DNA of 64,000 nucleotides. Source: Procambarus clarkii. Lineage: Eukaryota > Arthropoda > Malacostraca > Decapoda > Cambaridae. Shown here in pieces: positions 55,190 to 64,000 of this stretch (the first letter of the stretch is position 1; each line of letters starts with the position of its first letter). Where the stretch lies: NCBI RefSeq assembly GCF_040958095.1, contig NC_091193.1, positions 28,162,154-28,226,153 on the forward strand. Direction: 5' to 3'. The position numbers and the translations under genes are program-made. Under the pieces are notes generated by a model. It ran no database searches. It was not told where the DNA came from and saw only the letters and a program-made list of their open reading frames with translations.

Positions 55190-56465
55190 CGAGGCACTTT
55201 CCCAATATTTTGACTATTACACTTGTCTCCATGAGTGCAACAATGTCTGGTGTCTGCAGCTGTATTACATCACTTAACTCCAATATCTTTGATCTCACTC
55301 CATCTATGTTGGTGTATGCAATTTTCAGGAACTTGTACCCCTCTCTCAAATGATTTTGTTGGTTTGCCTTTATGTACCACTTTACTGGTCTGCCTACCCC
55401 CTATCACTTTGTAGAAAAATTTTTTTATTTCTTCTTCATTCCTGCTCTCATTTAAACGTTTTACCTCGGCGAGGTTCAGTTTCAGCCTCTCTCTGTCTTC
55501 TTTTGAAAGATCTCGTCTTAATGACTATACTTTCCCTACCTCATTACCTTGTAATTTTCTAGCATTCCTTATTACTGTACTTCTTCCATCTGTTTGGCAC
55601 CATTCAGGGTGATCCTCAAAGGGTCGATCTTTCCCTTTTACGTACTTTCCAATCCTCCTGTAGTCGCAGACATTCTCAATGGTAGTAAGACCTTCCACGA
55701 GGCCAACAATTTTATCTACTATTATCTCTTCTTCTGCAGTTCTTTCTGACCTAGATGTTATCTCCTTTTCTTTGCAACCAAAAATTATCAGAGACTTACT
55801 TCGATCAACTGTGTTTTTCACCAATTTAGGATTTGATGCCAGTTCCTTTCTGACTTCCAGTCTACTGTTTGTTTTATCCTGGTTTCTGCAGTGTTTTGCT
55901 TCATTTACTGCTTCTATTTTTTCTTCTCCCTGGCCACTTGTGCATAGGTGAGTTGCATATCTTTCTGGCACTGTTCTATTCCCTGTGTAACTTCCTCCAT
56001 CTATACTGACAAAAGTTGTTTTTCCTGTTGAATTTCCTTACCTAACCTATCGTAATCATTTAAGTTTAAATTTGCTTTAACTTCTTCCAAAGCTATTTTT
56101 AAGAGTTTATTTTCCTTTTCCATGGCTTTGCAATTTGTTTCCAATTGATTTTTGTCCTTGCACAAGTCTTTCAGTAAACCCTCAAGACCTAAAACTTTGC
56201 TATTCAAATGGTCATTACTTTCTTTCAGTTTGCTGATTATTTCTACATTATAGTTCACTATTATATCTAATTTTGCCAATTTGTTATGTAGACTGCTTAT
56301 ATCAATGTTTTCTTCATTAAAACCCCCAAAATCTAGCTCTGTTTAGTTTTCCTTCTTGCTGGTGGCCATCTTGAATGTTGCTGTCTGCACTGTAAACACT
56401 AGCGTCACTTTTTCTCATCCAATTTTTCATTTCACTTTGCACATTCGTGTTATCTCACCTATTTT
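55190..56465 (-). mobile_element. LINE-A copy 2, 5' complete, internally deleted
   Basis: Leader and ORF1 are present. Then comes FLKIAYTNIDGVRSKILELS (about 55335-55275), the ORF2 start that is interrupted by a SINE in copy 1. At about 55226 the reading jumps from endonuclease (near residue MET of LMETS) to a piece of RT (rc of ccaatattttgactattaca), so most of ORF2 is deleted. The 5' end abuts piggyBac sequence at about 56466. Confidence 0.75.
55440..56380 (-). pseudogene. LINE-A ORF1, coiled coil, copy 2
   Basis: It starts MATSKKEN near 56368 and is followed at once by a stop. Then come KLKESNDHLNSKVLGLEGLL (about 56245), QLETNCKAMEKENKLLKIAL, and after a stop near 56000 the C-terminal part EVRKELASNPKLVKNTV, RRIGKYVKGKDRPFE and RNARKLQGNE. 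About nine tenths identical to copy 1 by eye. It has several frame breaks. Confidence 0.75.
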
Positions 56466-56469
56466 CCCA

Positions 56470-57395
56470 AGCTGTGTGGCCACCTGTTATTGTCTGCATT
56501 CACCATACCAGCTCAGTGGTTCTCTATGGTGAACACAAATGTAGATACTTATATATAATGTGTGTATTAGTGTAATGACAGCAAAAGGATTATGTTGGGA
56601 GGAGCCATTTGGGTGACGGAGGTGGCGTCGTCTGCATGACTTGTCTAGCTGTGTAGAGGGTGGCCACTATGCACCCTACAAGCTTAGGTGTACAGTTACA
56701 GTGCATACAACATGTAGATACTTATATATAATGTGTGTGTATATAGTGTAATAATACTACAAACAGTATTGTTGGGGGAGAAATTTAGTGCGCCTGACCT
56801 TGAATGAGTGAGGGAGGCAGCCACCAGCTGTGTGTAGCGATGTCTCTTAGTGCCTGAACTAACTATATCAGCTTAGTTGTACAGTTGTGGTGATCAAAAC
56901 ATGTAGATACTTACATATAATGTGTGTACAGTATATAGTGTAATAACTGCAAAACTATTTGTTTAGTGTTTTATGAACGCAATAATTGAACCACTAATAT
57001 GAACACCATACTTTTGAGTATAGCGATGATTCACACATTTTATTATATAAATTTATCACACTACACACTATTGAATAATATTACTGCAAAAAACTAAGAA
57101 AAAATCAGTCAGAGACATTGAAATAATTAGGTAATAATATCTTTGTGGCAACTCCCACCTGTCAGCTCGGGTGATGCTGACCACCTCTGACAACCGCACT
57201 GTCAATGCCCACATTTTGCCAGACTTCCTCGGCCTATTGCACTCAAAATATGTCACTTAAAATTTTTGTTTTCCCCGTGCTCAGGGAACACAAATTATCG
57301 TTTTTAGAAGACGAAAAAATTTTTTAGAACTTTTTTTCTTGTGCACAGGGGGTGGAGGAAATCTTCTCAGGACCCCTTAGCAGCTTAAGGGTTAA
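56470..57395. mobile_element. piggyBac-type element P6, left part missing
   Basis: The right end is gcagcttaagggTTAA at 57392-57395, inverse of the P5-type ends. It contains three ~185-bp repeats (about 56505, 56680, 56868) and the gtgttttatgaacgcaataa block shared with P3 and P10. On the left it is cut by the 5' end of LINE-A copy 2. It is non-coding. Confidence 0.7.
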
Positions 57396-57672
57396 ACCTC
57401 TGGATATTATCCTATACCTGCAATTTGTTGTTTATGAATTTGTAGAACAGGCCTGGTTCTGTTATACACTTGTCTGCTATCCCTTTTTTTTTAATTTCTT
57501 CCTCTCTCCTTACTGCTGTATAGTTGTTTCTTGCATCTTTGTATCGCTGGTATGTTTGAGGGTTTGGCCTCTTCCTATACTGATTCCATTTTTGTGTGTT
57601 TTGGTCTCTGGCCCTCTCACAATTTCCTTTGAACCAATCTTGTTTTCTGGCCCTGCATCTCTGTTTAGGTAA

Positions 57673-59122
57673 TTACCTAAGTGTAGTTACAGGATGAGAG
57701 CTACGCTCGTGGTGTCCCGTCTTCCCAGCACTCTTTGTCATATAACGCTTTGAAACTACTGACGGTCTTGGCCTCCACCACCTTCTCACTTAACTTGTTC
57801 CAACCGTCTACCACTCTATTTGCGAAGGTGAATTTTCTTATATTTCTTCGGCATCTGTGTTTAGCTAGTTTAAATCTATGACCTCTTGTTCTTGAAATTC
57901 CAGGTCTCAGGAAGTCTTCCCTGTCGATTTTATCAATTCCTGTTACTATTTTGTATGTAGTGATCATATCACCTCTTTTTCTTCTGTCTTCTAGTTTTGG
58001 CATATTTAATGCTTCTAACCTCTCCTCGTAGCTCTTGCCCTTCAGTTCTGGGAGCCACTTAGTAGCATGTCTTTGCACCTTTTCCAGTTTGTTGATGTGC
58101 TTCTTAAGATATGGGCACCACACAACAGCTGCATATTCTAGCTTTGGCCTAACAAAAGTCATGAACAATTTCTTTAGTATATCACCATCCATGTATTTAA
58201 ATGCAATTCTGAAGTTAGAAAGCATAGCATAGGCTCCTTGCACAATATTCTTTATGTGGTCCTCAGGTGATAGTTTTCTATCTAGAACCACTCCTAGATC
58301 TCTTTCTTTATCAGAATTCTTTAAAGATTTCTCACATAATATATAGGTTGTGTGGGGTCTATGTTCTCCTATTCCACATTCCATAACATGACATTTATTA
58401 ACATTAAATTCCATTTGCCAAGTGGTGCTCCATATACTTATTTTGTCCAGGTCTTTTTGAAGGGCATGACAGTCATCTAAATTTCTTATCCTTCCTATTA
58501 TCTTAGCATCATCAGCAAACATGTTCATATAATTCTGTATACCAACTGGTAGATCATTTATGTACACAATAAACATCACTGGTGCAAGAACTGAACCCTG
58601 TGGTACTCCACTTGTGACATTTCTCCATTCCGATACATTGCCTCTGATTACTGCCCTCATTTTTTCTATCAGTCAGAAAATTTATCATCCATGTTAGAAG
58701 CTTACCTGTCACCCCTCCAATATTTTCCAGTTTCCAGAAACTCTTATGTGGAACTCTGTCGAAAGCCTTTTTTAGGTCCAGATAGATGCAGTCAACCCAA
58801 CCATCTCTTTCCTGTAATATCTCTGTGGCTCGATCATAGAAACTGAGTAAATTCGATACACAGGATCTTCCAGATCAAAAACCATACTGTCTGTCTGATA
58901 TTATATCATTTCTCTCTAGGTGTTCTACCCATTTAGTTTTGATTAGTTTTTCCAATACTTTCACTATTACACTTGTCAATGATACAGGTCTATAATTGAG
59001 GGGGTCTTCCCTGCTGCCACTTTTGTAGATTGGAACTATGTTAGCCTGTTTCCACCCGTCTGCTACGATTCCTGTACACAGGGATGCCTGAAAGATCAGG
59101 TGAAGTGGAATGCTGAGCTCAG
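57673..59122 (-). mobile_element. 5'-truncated LINE-A copy with AGGTAA target duplication
   Basis: AGGTAA occurs at 57667-57672 and 59123-59128. Removing the insert restores the linker reading of the host copy. The 3' end (rc of ttacctaagtgtagttacag) is the standard LINE-A end, and the 5' end is inside the pre-RT region. It carries the RT described next. Confidence 0.85.
57701..58850 (-). pseudogene. LINE-A reverse transcriptase, longest open copy
   Basis: The open frame 58660-57701 (319 codons) has VTSGVPQGSVLAPVMFIVYI, NMFADDAKIIGRIRNLDDC (catalytic FADD), ERDLGVVLDRKLSPEDH, KKHINKLEKVQRHATKWLPE, RRKRGDMITTYKIVTGIDKI and the end KECWEDGTPRA with stop. Upstream, after a frame change near 58665, DLKKAFDRVPH (about 58775) is present. 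The 5' truncation removes the endonuclease. It shows the undisturbed sequence at the P1/P2 insertion site (near 57893). Confidence 0.8.
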
Positions 59123-59944
59123 AGGTAAGAATGTTTGTGTGCTTTCATCGTATATTTTGCAAAATTTGGCATACATCTCATTTACTTCCCTGTCTAGCAA
59201 CAAGTCTGTCCAATTACACCCATTAAAAAAATTTTGAAGTTCCCCATGGTGTCCTCTCTTGAAATCAAGTTTATCAACCGTTTCAGTGTCCCCATTTTCT
59301 TCTAGATGATATCTTAAAGCATAATCAATGTCTAACAGGACGTGATCACTCATTCCCAAGGGAGGAAGGTACTGGATGTCAAATATCTATTCTTCTTTCC
59401 TGGTGAATACTAGATCAAGTACTGACAGTACATCCCCTTCCCTCATTCTTGTGGCCTGCTTGATGTGTTGATACAAGAATGTCTCCAGAATGAAGTTTAC
59501 AAATCTGCATGTCCTAAAGTCCTCCATTCTTGCTTCATAGGCCTCCCAGTCTATTGCTTTAAAGTTGAAGTCCCCCAGTATCCACAGTTGTTATTTATCT
59601 TTATCTGCTTGTACTATAATTTCTCTCACGATCATTATGAGGCCCTCTCGTTTGTCATCCAGTTCTTCTTTCGTCCATGTGTTGCTTGCTGGTGGGCTGT
59701 AGACATTTACAATTATCAGTTTATCATCCTGATTCCAGATCTGCTATGCCATTATGTCAACTTCTCGAGGGTTTTAAAGTATTAACTCTCTTACCTTCAA
59801 TTGTTCCTTTACCTGCACAACCACTCCACCCTCTTTCCTAGTTTTCCTGTCATGTCTCCAAAATGAGTAGCCCTTTGGGAATACAACTTCATTAAAATAT
59901 TTCCTTCAAGTTTTGTCTCTGATACTGCGACAATATCTGGGACC

Positions 59945-60715
59945 TTAGCCCTTTAACTGCGTTGCCTCCAAGTATGACACCCCCACAGTGCGCAGGAAAT
60001 AAATTCTCTGGAAAAAATTCTTTTGATTTTTTAAAGTGTTAAAAACCCCTCCCTTAGTATGGGTATGTAAAAAAAAAATTGAAATTGTACCTACTTTGGC
60101 TGCTATGGGTTCGTAAGTTGGCGCGTGACGTCATCATTCCCCATTCGCCCGTGACGTCCACAATCCTGCTATTACCACACTCCTGGTCACTAATTCCTGT
60201 AAATGAATAATTGACCTTCACGTTTATTTTGAAAAGGAACCTAAGAAATCATTTGAAGATTCCTAGATGGACGAAATAATGCTGTGGTGCTGTGGCTAGC
60301 GCTGTGAACATCGTGAACAGCATTGAATCACTGATATTTGAACATTGTACCCAGTCATTATCACACTCGGGCTCTTCTATAACACTATCATGGCTAAATA
60401 ATACAAGTTATATACTGTATATATTTTGACATTATTAGGCGATGCTGTGGTCACATGCTGAACAGTAGTGCTGTGCGCTCATGCTGTGAGCGCCAGCCTT
60501 GGTTTCTCACACACTACTGAGGCTCCCACACCCGGGAATGTGGACCACGATTTTTTTTAAAGATGGCGTCTGTTTATAAGAGCCCTGAGGAAGCTGATGT
60601 GAACCCCATGTAGCCGCGGGAGTTTTGAATGGAACGTGAAAAATACAAATACCCGGAGGCGTGTTGCGCAAACCAGACGTGAGCCTGCAGGTGCGTTGCG
60701 CAGTTTAAGGGTTAA
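59945..60715. mobile_element. piggyBac-type MITE P7, 771 bp
   Basis: The left end is TTAGCCCTTTAACTGCG and the right end is cgcagtttaagggTTAA (inverse TTAACCCTTAAACTGCG). The left TTAA has one changed base. It is homologous to P5 in inverse orientation (for example aaggaacctaagaaatcatt at 60233 and its inverse near 53780). No coding sequence was seen. Confidence 0.85.
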
Positions 60716-60808
60716 GCTGAATTATGTCTTGCAACTCCAATGTTTTTGATCTAATTGCATCTATGTTGGTATATACAATTTTCAGGAACATGTTCCCTCC
60801 CCTTTCCA

Positions 60809-61429
60809 CTAATGATTTTTTTGCCTTGTTTTTATGTACCATTTCACTAGCATTCCAGTCCCTGACACTTTGTAGAAAAAACATTTGTCATCTTCATTTC
60901 TAATCCCATTTAGACATTTTGCTTCAGTGAGGTTTATTTTCATCTTTTCTTTATCTTCCTTTGAGAGGTCTTGTCTTATTGACCAAAGTTTGCCATCCTC
61001 ATCACTGCAATTTCCTGGCATTTCTAAGCACTTCCGTCATATGTTTCATGCCATTAAACGTCACCCTTAAGGGGCGGTTCTTGTCTCTTTCATATTTTCC
61101 TGTTCTTCTAAAATCACTGGCATTTGAGTTTAGGCTTTCTCCTAGTTCTACTAATTTCTTTATGATTTTCATCTCTTCTGCTGCTCTGTCCACCCTGGAT
61201 GAAATTTCCTTCTCTAAACATCAAAAAATTATTATGGACTTCTGTCTGCATTGTTTGGACTAGTTTACTGTTGGTTACCAGTTCTTTCCTAATTGCTTGC
61301 CTAAAATCCACTTTTTGTTGGTCATTTCTGGTTTTGACTTCCAAACACGCTTTCTTGATTGTCTCTTTCTCTTTTACAACTTGTGCATACATCTCTTTTA
61401 TTTCTTCTTTATACTTTTCTAGTTCTTTA
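60809..61429 (-). pseudogene. LINE-A ORF1 C-terminal part, copy 3
   Basis: NKELEKYKEEIKEMYAQVVK (about 61425) begins inside the coiled coil. RQAIRKELVTNSKLVQTM, and after a frame change AAEEMKIIKKLVELGESLN, DFRRTGKYERDKNRPLRVTF and RKLQ with CSDEDGKLWSIRQDLSKEDK follow. The reading is cut at TTAA (61430) by P8. It is about two thirds identical to copy 1. Confidence 0.7.
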
Positions 61430-61468
61430 TTAACCCTTGGGGTCCAAATGGCTTCAACACCCACAGGT

Positions 61469-61509
<41 letters not shown>

Positions 61510-63105
61510 GGTGGTCGGCAGGTAGGCTGCTCCATGTTACATAAAAAAAACGTAAATAATAAAAAAAAATGAAGAATTTTGAAAACCAGAACAAATTTCA
61601 AAAAGGTTCGTTTGGTGGTCTACAGGTAGGCTGCTCCATGTTTGTTAAATAAAAAAAAAAATAAAAATAAAAGAACTGATGAAACAATTTGAAAAATGGA
61701 CAAATGCCATAAAGGTTCGTTCAGTGTTTGTTGGGTAGGCTGCTCCATTATTGAGACGTAAGTGACAAATACAGAACAAATGGAACACATTTGAAACAAA
61801 GAAAGATTGTCATAATGGAGCAGCCTACCCGACAAACACTGAACAAACCTCTTGCTATAACGAATATGAAAGACAAGGGCTGCTGGCTGGGTTAGTACTG
61901 CGTGAGCAACCATTTGTGGCACACGTGCTTCTGGCTCCCAAACACCTGTCCCACACGGTGTTGAAAGATTGCGCTCAGTCGGTGAAATGCAGACCTTATT
62001 GTTTGAAGAACACAAGGGTCATAATATTGGTGAAGCTAGGCGCAATAAGGACTTAACACAACGGTCGGATACAAGTGATACAGCACCTATGAGGATGATA
62101 CAACAAGCGTATCCAGTTGTAGCTCTGAGCCCCACCCTTGCCATCTCCAATTTATGTAGATGATACATAGATGAATCGTTTTCTGCATTCAGTGATGATG
62201 CATCTGATACAAGTAGCATAGATGAACAGTGTTAGCAGCTTCCATGGTGGTGTTTTCCATAGATATTTTCAAGAATACCTGAATCTCTTCCTGACTGACA
62301 GACACTCTTTGAGGCTAGCTGTGTGGGACCATACAAAGCTATCTTTTCAAGACTACCTTACACATTGTGCTTTTCTTATAATCGTTTCAATACTACCTTA
62401 TGCTTTACAAGCTTAGCTACATACCACCTAGAAGTACTAAAGCCAAGGGTGCGTTATTTGCAAGCACACAGAACGATGAAACGGGAAGCGAAAATCTATC
62501 TGTAGCTGGTGCATCGAGAGCAAAGTCGTGCTGTGTACCATGGACTACTTCGTTGATTATTACGCACCTCCAAAGTACTGAGTGTGTAATACAGTGTGTT
62601 ACTGTGTAAATAGTGTGTGAAACTGTACATATTGTAATTTTAGTGAATTTTTACCACGTAATATTATGACAATAAACATTTATTGTGGACACATTACTGA
62701 CACATGTATCACAGTTTCATGGACAATTATGAACATTCTACTGTATACATATTGTAAAGGTCACAAATATGCATTATATACGATAAAAGAAACAAATAAA
62801 ACCACATTGGAAATACATAGAAAAAATATTTGAAAATATATTTGTGGCAACACGCGGTGTTTGAATGGCCTGCGCGACCGTGTCTGGGAGCTTCACACAC
62901 GGGCGACCAGCCCCTGATGATGTCACAGCGCACCTTGTCCACGCCCTCACAGCCAAAGTAAGTGGAATTTGGTAATTATTTTTACATAGACATGTTCAGG
63001 GAAGGTAATTTATCATTTTACAAAGAAAAATGATTTTTTTGGAACATTTGATGTCATGCACACTGGGGGAATTTCACAATAAACACAGTGCATCACAGTG
63101 GTTAC
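61430..63105. mobile_element. piggyBac-type element P8, relative of P4
   Basis: The left end TTAACCCTTGGGGTCC is at 61430. The right end acagtggTTAC at 63098-63105 matches the P4 right end, with the last base of TTAA changed. It has an A run (61471-61503), repeats with taggctgctccat, a short acidic N-terminal peptide (YIDESFSAFSDDASDTSSID, about 62165-62225) and a decayed Cys-rich C-terminus (CCVPWTTSLIIT region, about 62530). The catalytic core is absent. Flanks differ (LINE-A left, Tigger right), so a rearrangement followed. Confidence 0.65.
61510..61850. repeat. Subterminal repeats with taggctgctccat in P8
   Basis: Three direct copies (about 61516, 61619, 61725, roughly 105 bp apart) carry a ggtaggctgctccat core, preceded in two cases by aaaaggttcgtttggtg-type sequence. 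One inverted copy (atggagcagcctaccc) is at about 61818. Confidence 0.75.
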
Positions 63106-63186
63106 CTGGGGACATTTGTTTTGTATGACGTACCTTTCACATGACGAACACAGAACGGATTAAATTCGTTATTCGAGGTACCACTG
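63106..63186. mobile_element. Tigger right terminus
   Basis: gttattcgaggtaccactg ends at 63186 before TA, matching the other Tigger ends. The inner sequence (gaacggattaaattcg) resembles the subterminal region of the left ends. Only this end is present. Confidence 0.6.
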
Positions 63187-63221
63187 TACTCGCCTAATTA
63201 CACACACTAATTGTACTCACT

Positions 63222-63300
63222 AATCACACACACACACACACACATATACATACATACATATACATGCATACATACACATACATACATACATACAGTATAT
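63222..63300. repeat. (CA)n and (CATA)n microsatellite
   Basis: A perfect (CA)n run (about 63229-63243) is followed by acatacata repeats up to about 63297. It lies about 60 bases before the splice acceptor of the chimaerin exon. Confidence 0.9.
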
Positions 63301-63360
63301 GGTACAGTACGTATATCTGTAATGGATCAGGATTCACACATTTTACTGTCTGTGTTTTAG

Positions 63361-63559
63361 TGTACCAGCTTCAAGAAGAAGCTCCTAAGCCAGCTGCCAT
63401 CTTATGCACCGATAGACCACCCGACAGTCCCCCTTATTATGGCCTGGAGTATCATGGCAGAATTGGACGACACCTGTGTCGCGACTTACTCACACTTGAA
63501 GGGACATATCTTGTGCGGCGCAGTGAGAAGGCCGAAGGTTTTTGCACACTTAGTATGCG
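63361..63559 (+). CDS. chn: Chimaerin-like Rac GTPase-activating protein, SH2 exon
   Basis: This is an internal exon. A pyrimidine-rich tract and ttttag acceptor end at 63360, and the donor gtaagg starts at 63560. The 199-base exon gives YQLQEEAPKPAAILCTDRPP, then YYGLEYHGRIGRHLCRDLL and GTYLVRRSEKAEGFCTLSMR. YQLQ-EAP followed by YYG-E-HG is characteristic of the start of the chimaerin SH2 domain, and YLVRRS is the phosphotyrosine-binding FLVR motif with its arginine kept. Chimaerins (SH2, C1, RhoGAP) turn off Rac under diacylglycerol control. The exon ends in mid-codon after CG. The remaining SH2, C1 and RhoGAP exons must lie beyond 64000; upstream exons were not found. Confidence 0.8.
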
Positions 63560-63788
63560 GTAAGGTATTAATGCACGAGTAAATCAATTTGTATATTGAT
63601 TAAAAAGGGCTTGTAATAAATTAAAAATTAGCCAGTAAACAGGATTATTCTCTATGAACTCACAGCATTTCAATTTATATACAGTATTTGCAGCAGTAGT
63701 GCACTCAGTGATATAAAAGTAAGCCTTGATTTCATTCAGCACATTTTCTTAGGTTTCTGCATGCAGTAACTTTTCTGGTTCTGATAGA

Positions 63789-64000
63789 TTTTCTGTGGGG
63801 AGCCCCTTCGGCTCCCTGGAGCTATCGGACTGATATTAGCTATTTTAGTCTGGGGCTTCAGTCAATGGAGTTCTGCCTACCGAGAACCATGAGCCAGAAC
63901 CTGGGTCCCGTCAGAGAGGTGCAGGGAGCAATGGCCTAAGGAAACCCTCCCTCCCTGTATTTGGGAGTATTCCATGTCTGCCATCGACCGGGGTTATCTT
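63789..64000 (+). mobile_element. Left end of a second DIRS-type element, runs off window
   Basis: It starts ttttctgtggggagcccctt, matching the DIRS left end at 33187 and its internal region at 34608. The following sequence (cttcagtcaatggagttctg; tattccatgtctgccatcga) matches the inverted-repeat arm at 33240-33390 with moderate divergence. It would lie in the intron downstream of the chimaerin exon. Between 63560 and 63788 I see nothing else. Confidence 0.8.

Larger units (their letters stand above)
57396..61429 (-). mobile_element. LINE-A copy 3, split by a sister LINE-A and by P7
   Basis: Pieces are 57396-57672 (linker), 59123-59944 (endonuclease) and 60716-61429 (endonuclease start and ORF1). 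Insertions are 57673-59122 and 59945-60715. The left end meets P6 and the right end meets P8. The RT of this host copy is missing. Endonuclease signs include NIQVYDW-like decayed text near 59560 and GMSDHVLLDIDYALRYHLEE near 59355. It is more diverged than the other two copies. Confidence 0.75.

Overview
The window looks like arthropod nuclear DNA, most likely from a decapod crustacean. This is an inference from TTAGG-type telomere-like repeats inside mobile elements, a very high density of LINE, DIRS, Tigger/pogo and piggyBac-type elements, tRNA-derived SINEs, long minisatellites and a spliced host exon. Only one stretch is convincingly a host gene: an SH2-domain exon of a chimaerin-like Rac GTPase-activating protein at 63361-63559 (+), with splice acceptor and donor. 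Almost everything else is probably intronic or intergenic transposon graveyard.

Layout. 1-5850: SINEs, a small MITE and an internally deleted Tigger element carrying a SINE. 5851-14551: two copies of a LINE with gag-like zinc knuckles, endonuclease, RT and RNase H; one holds a 5'-truncated sister copy flanked by a 13-bp target-site duplication (TSD). 14552-19831: a second LINE type split by a CR1/L2-type LINE, itself split by a sister copy. 19832-22020: a foldback region with two TTAGG-bearing MITEs and long (TA)n tracts. 22690-31687: a Tigger transposon split by a full-length coiled-coil LINE (LINE-A), which is split by a SINE and by two piggyBac-type elements meeting at one TTAA.

32106-38890: another deleted Tigger, a compact DIRS-type tyrosine-recombinase element with its diagnostic internal complementary region, a truncated Tigger, a piggyBac transposase remnant and LINE scraps. 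39591-46915: three adjoining minisatellites (29/30-bp, 17-bp and 21-bp units) that give very long but meaningless open frames. 48119-63186: LINE-A and Tigger copies repeatedly broken by piggyBac-type elements at TTAA. 63361-64000: the chimaerin exon and, downstream, the end of a second DIRS copy.

How the elements relate. CR1/L2-type LINEs probably mobilise SINE-B, because the 3' tails match. The piggyBac remnant at 36249-37593 is a candidate source for the deleted TTAA elements. Nearly all transposon genes are broken; the clearest open element gene is the tyrosine recombinase at 33668-34549. No RNA genes, CRISPR arrays or bacterial-type operons were seen.
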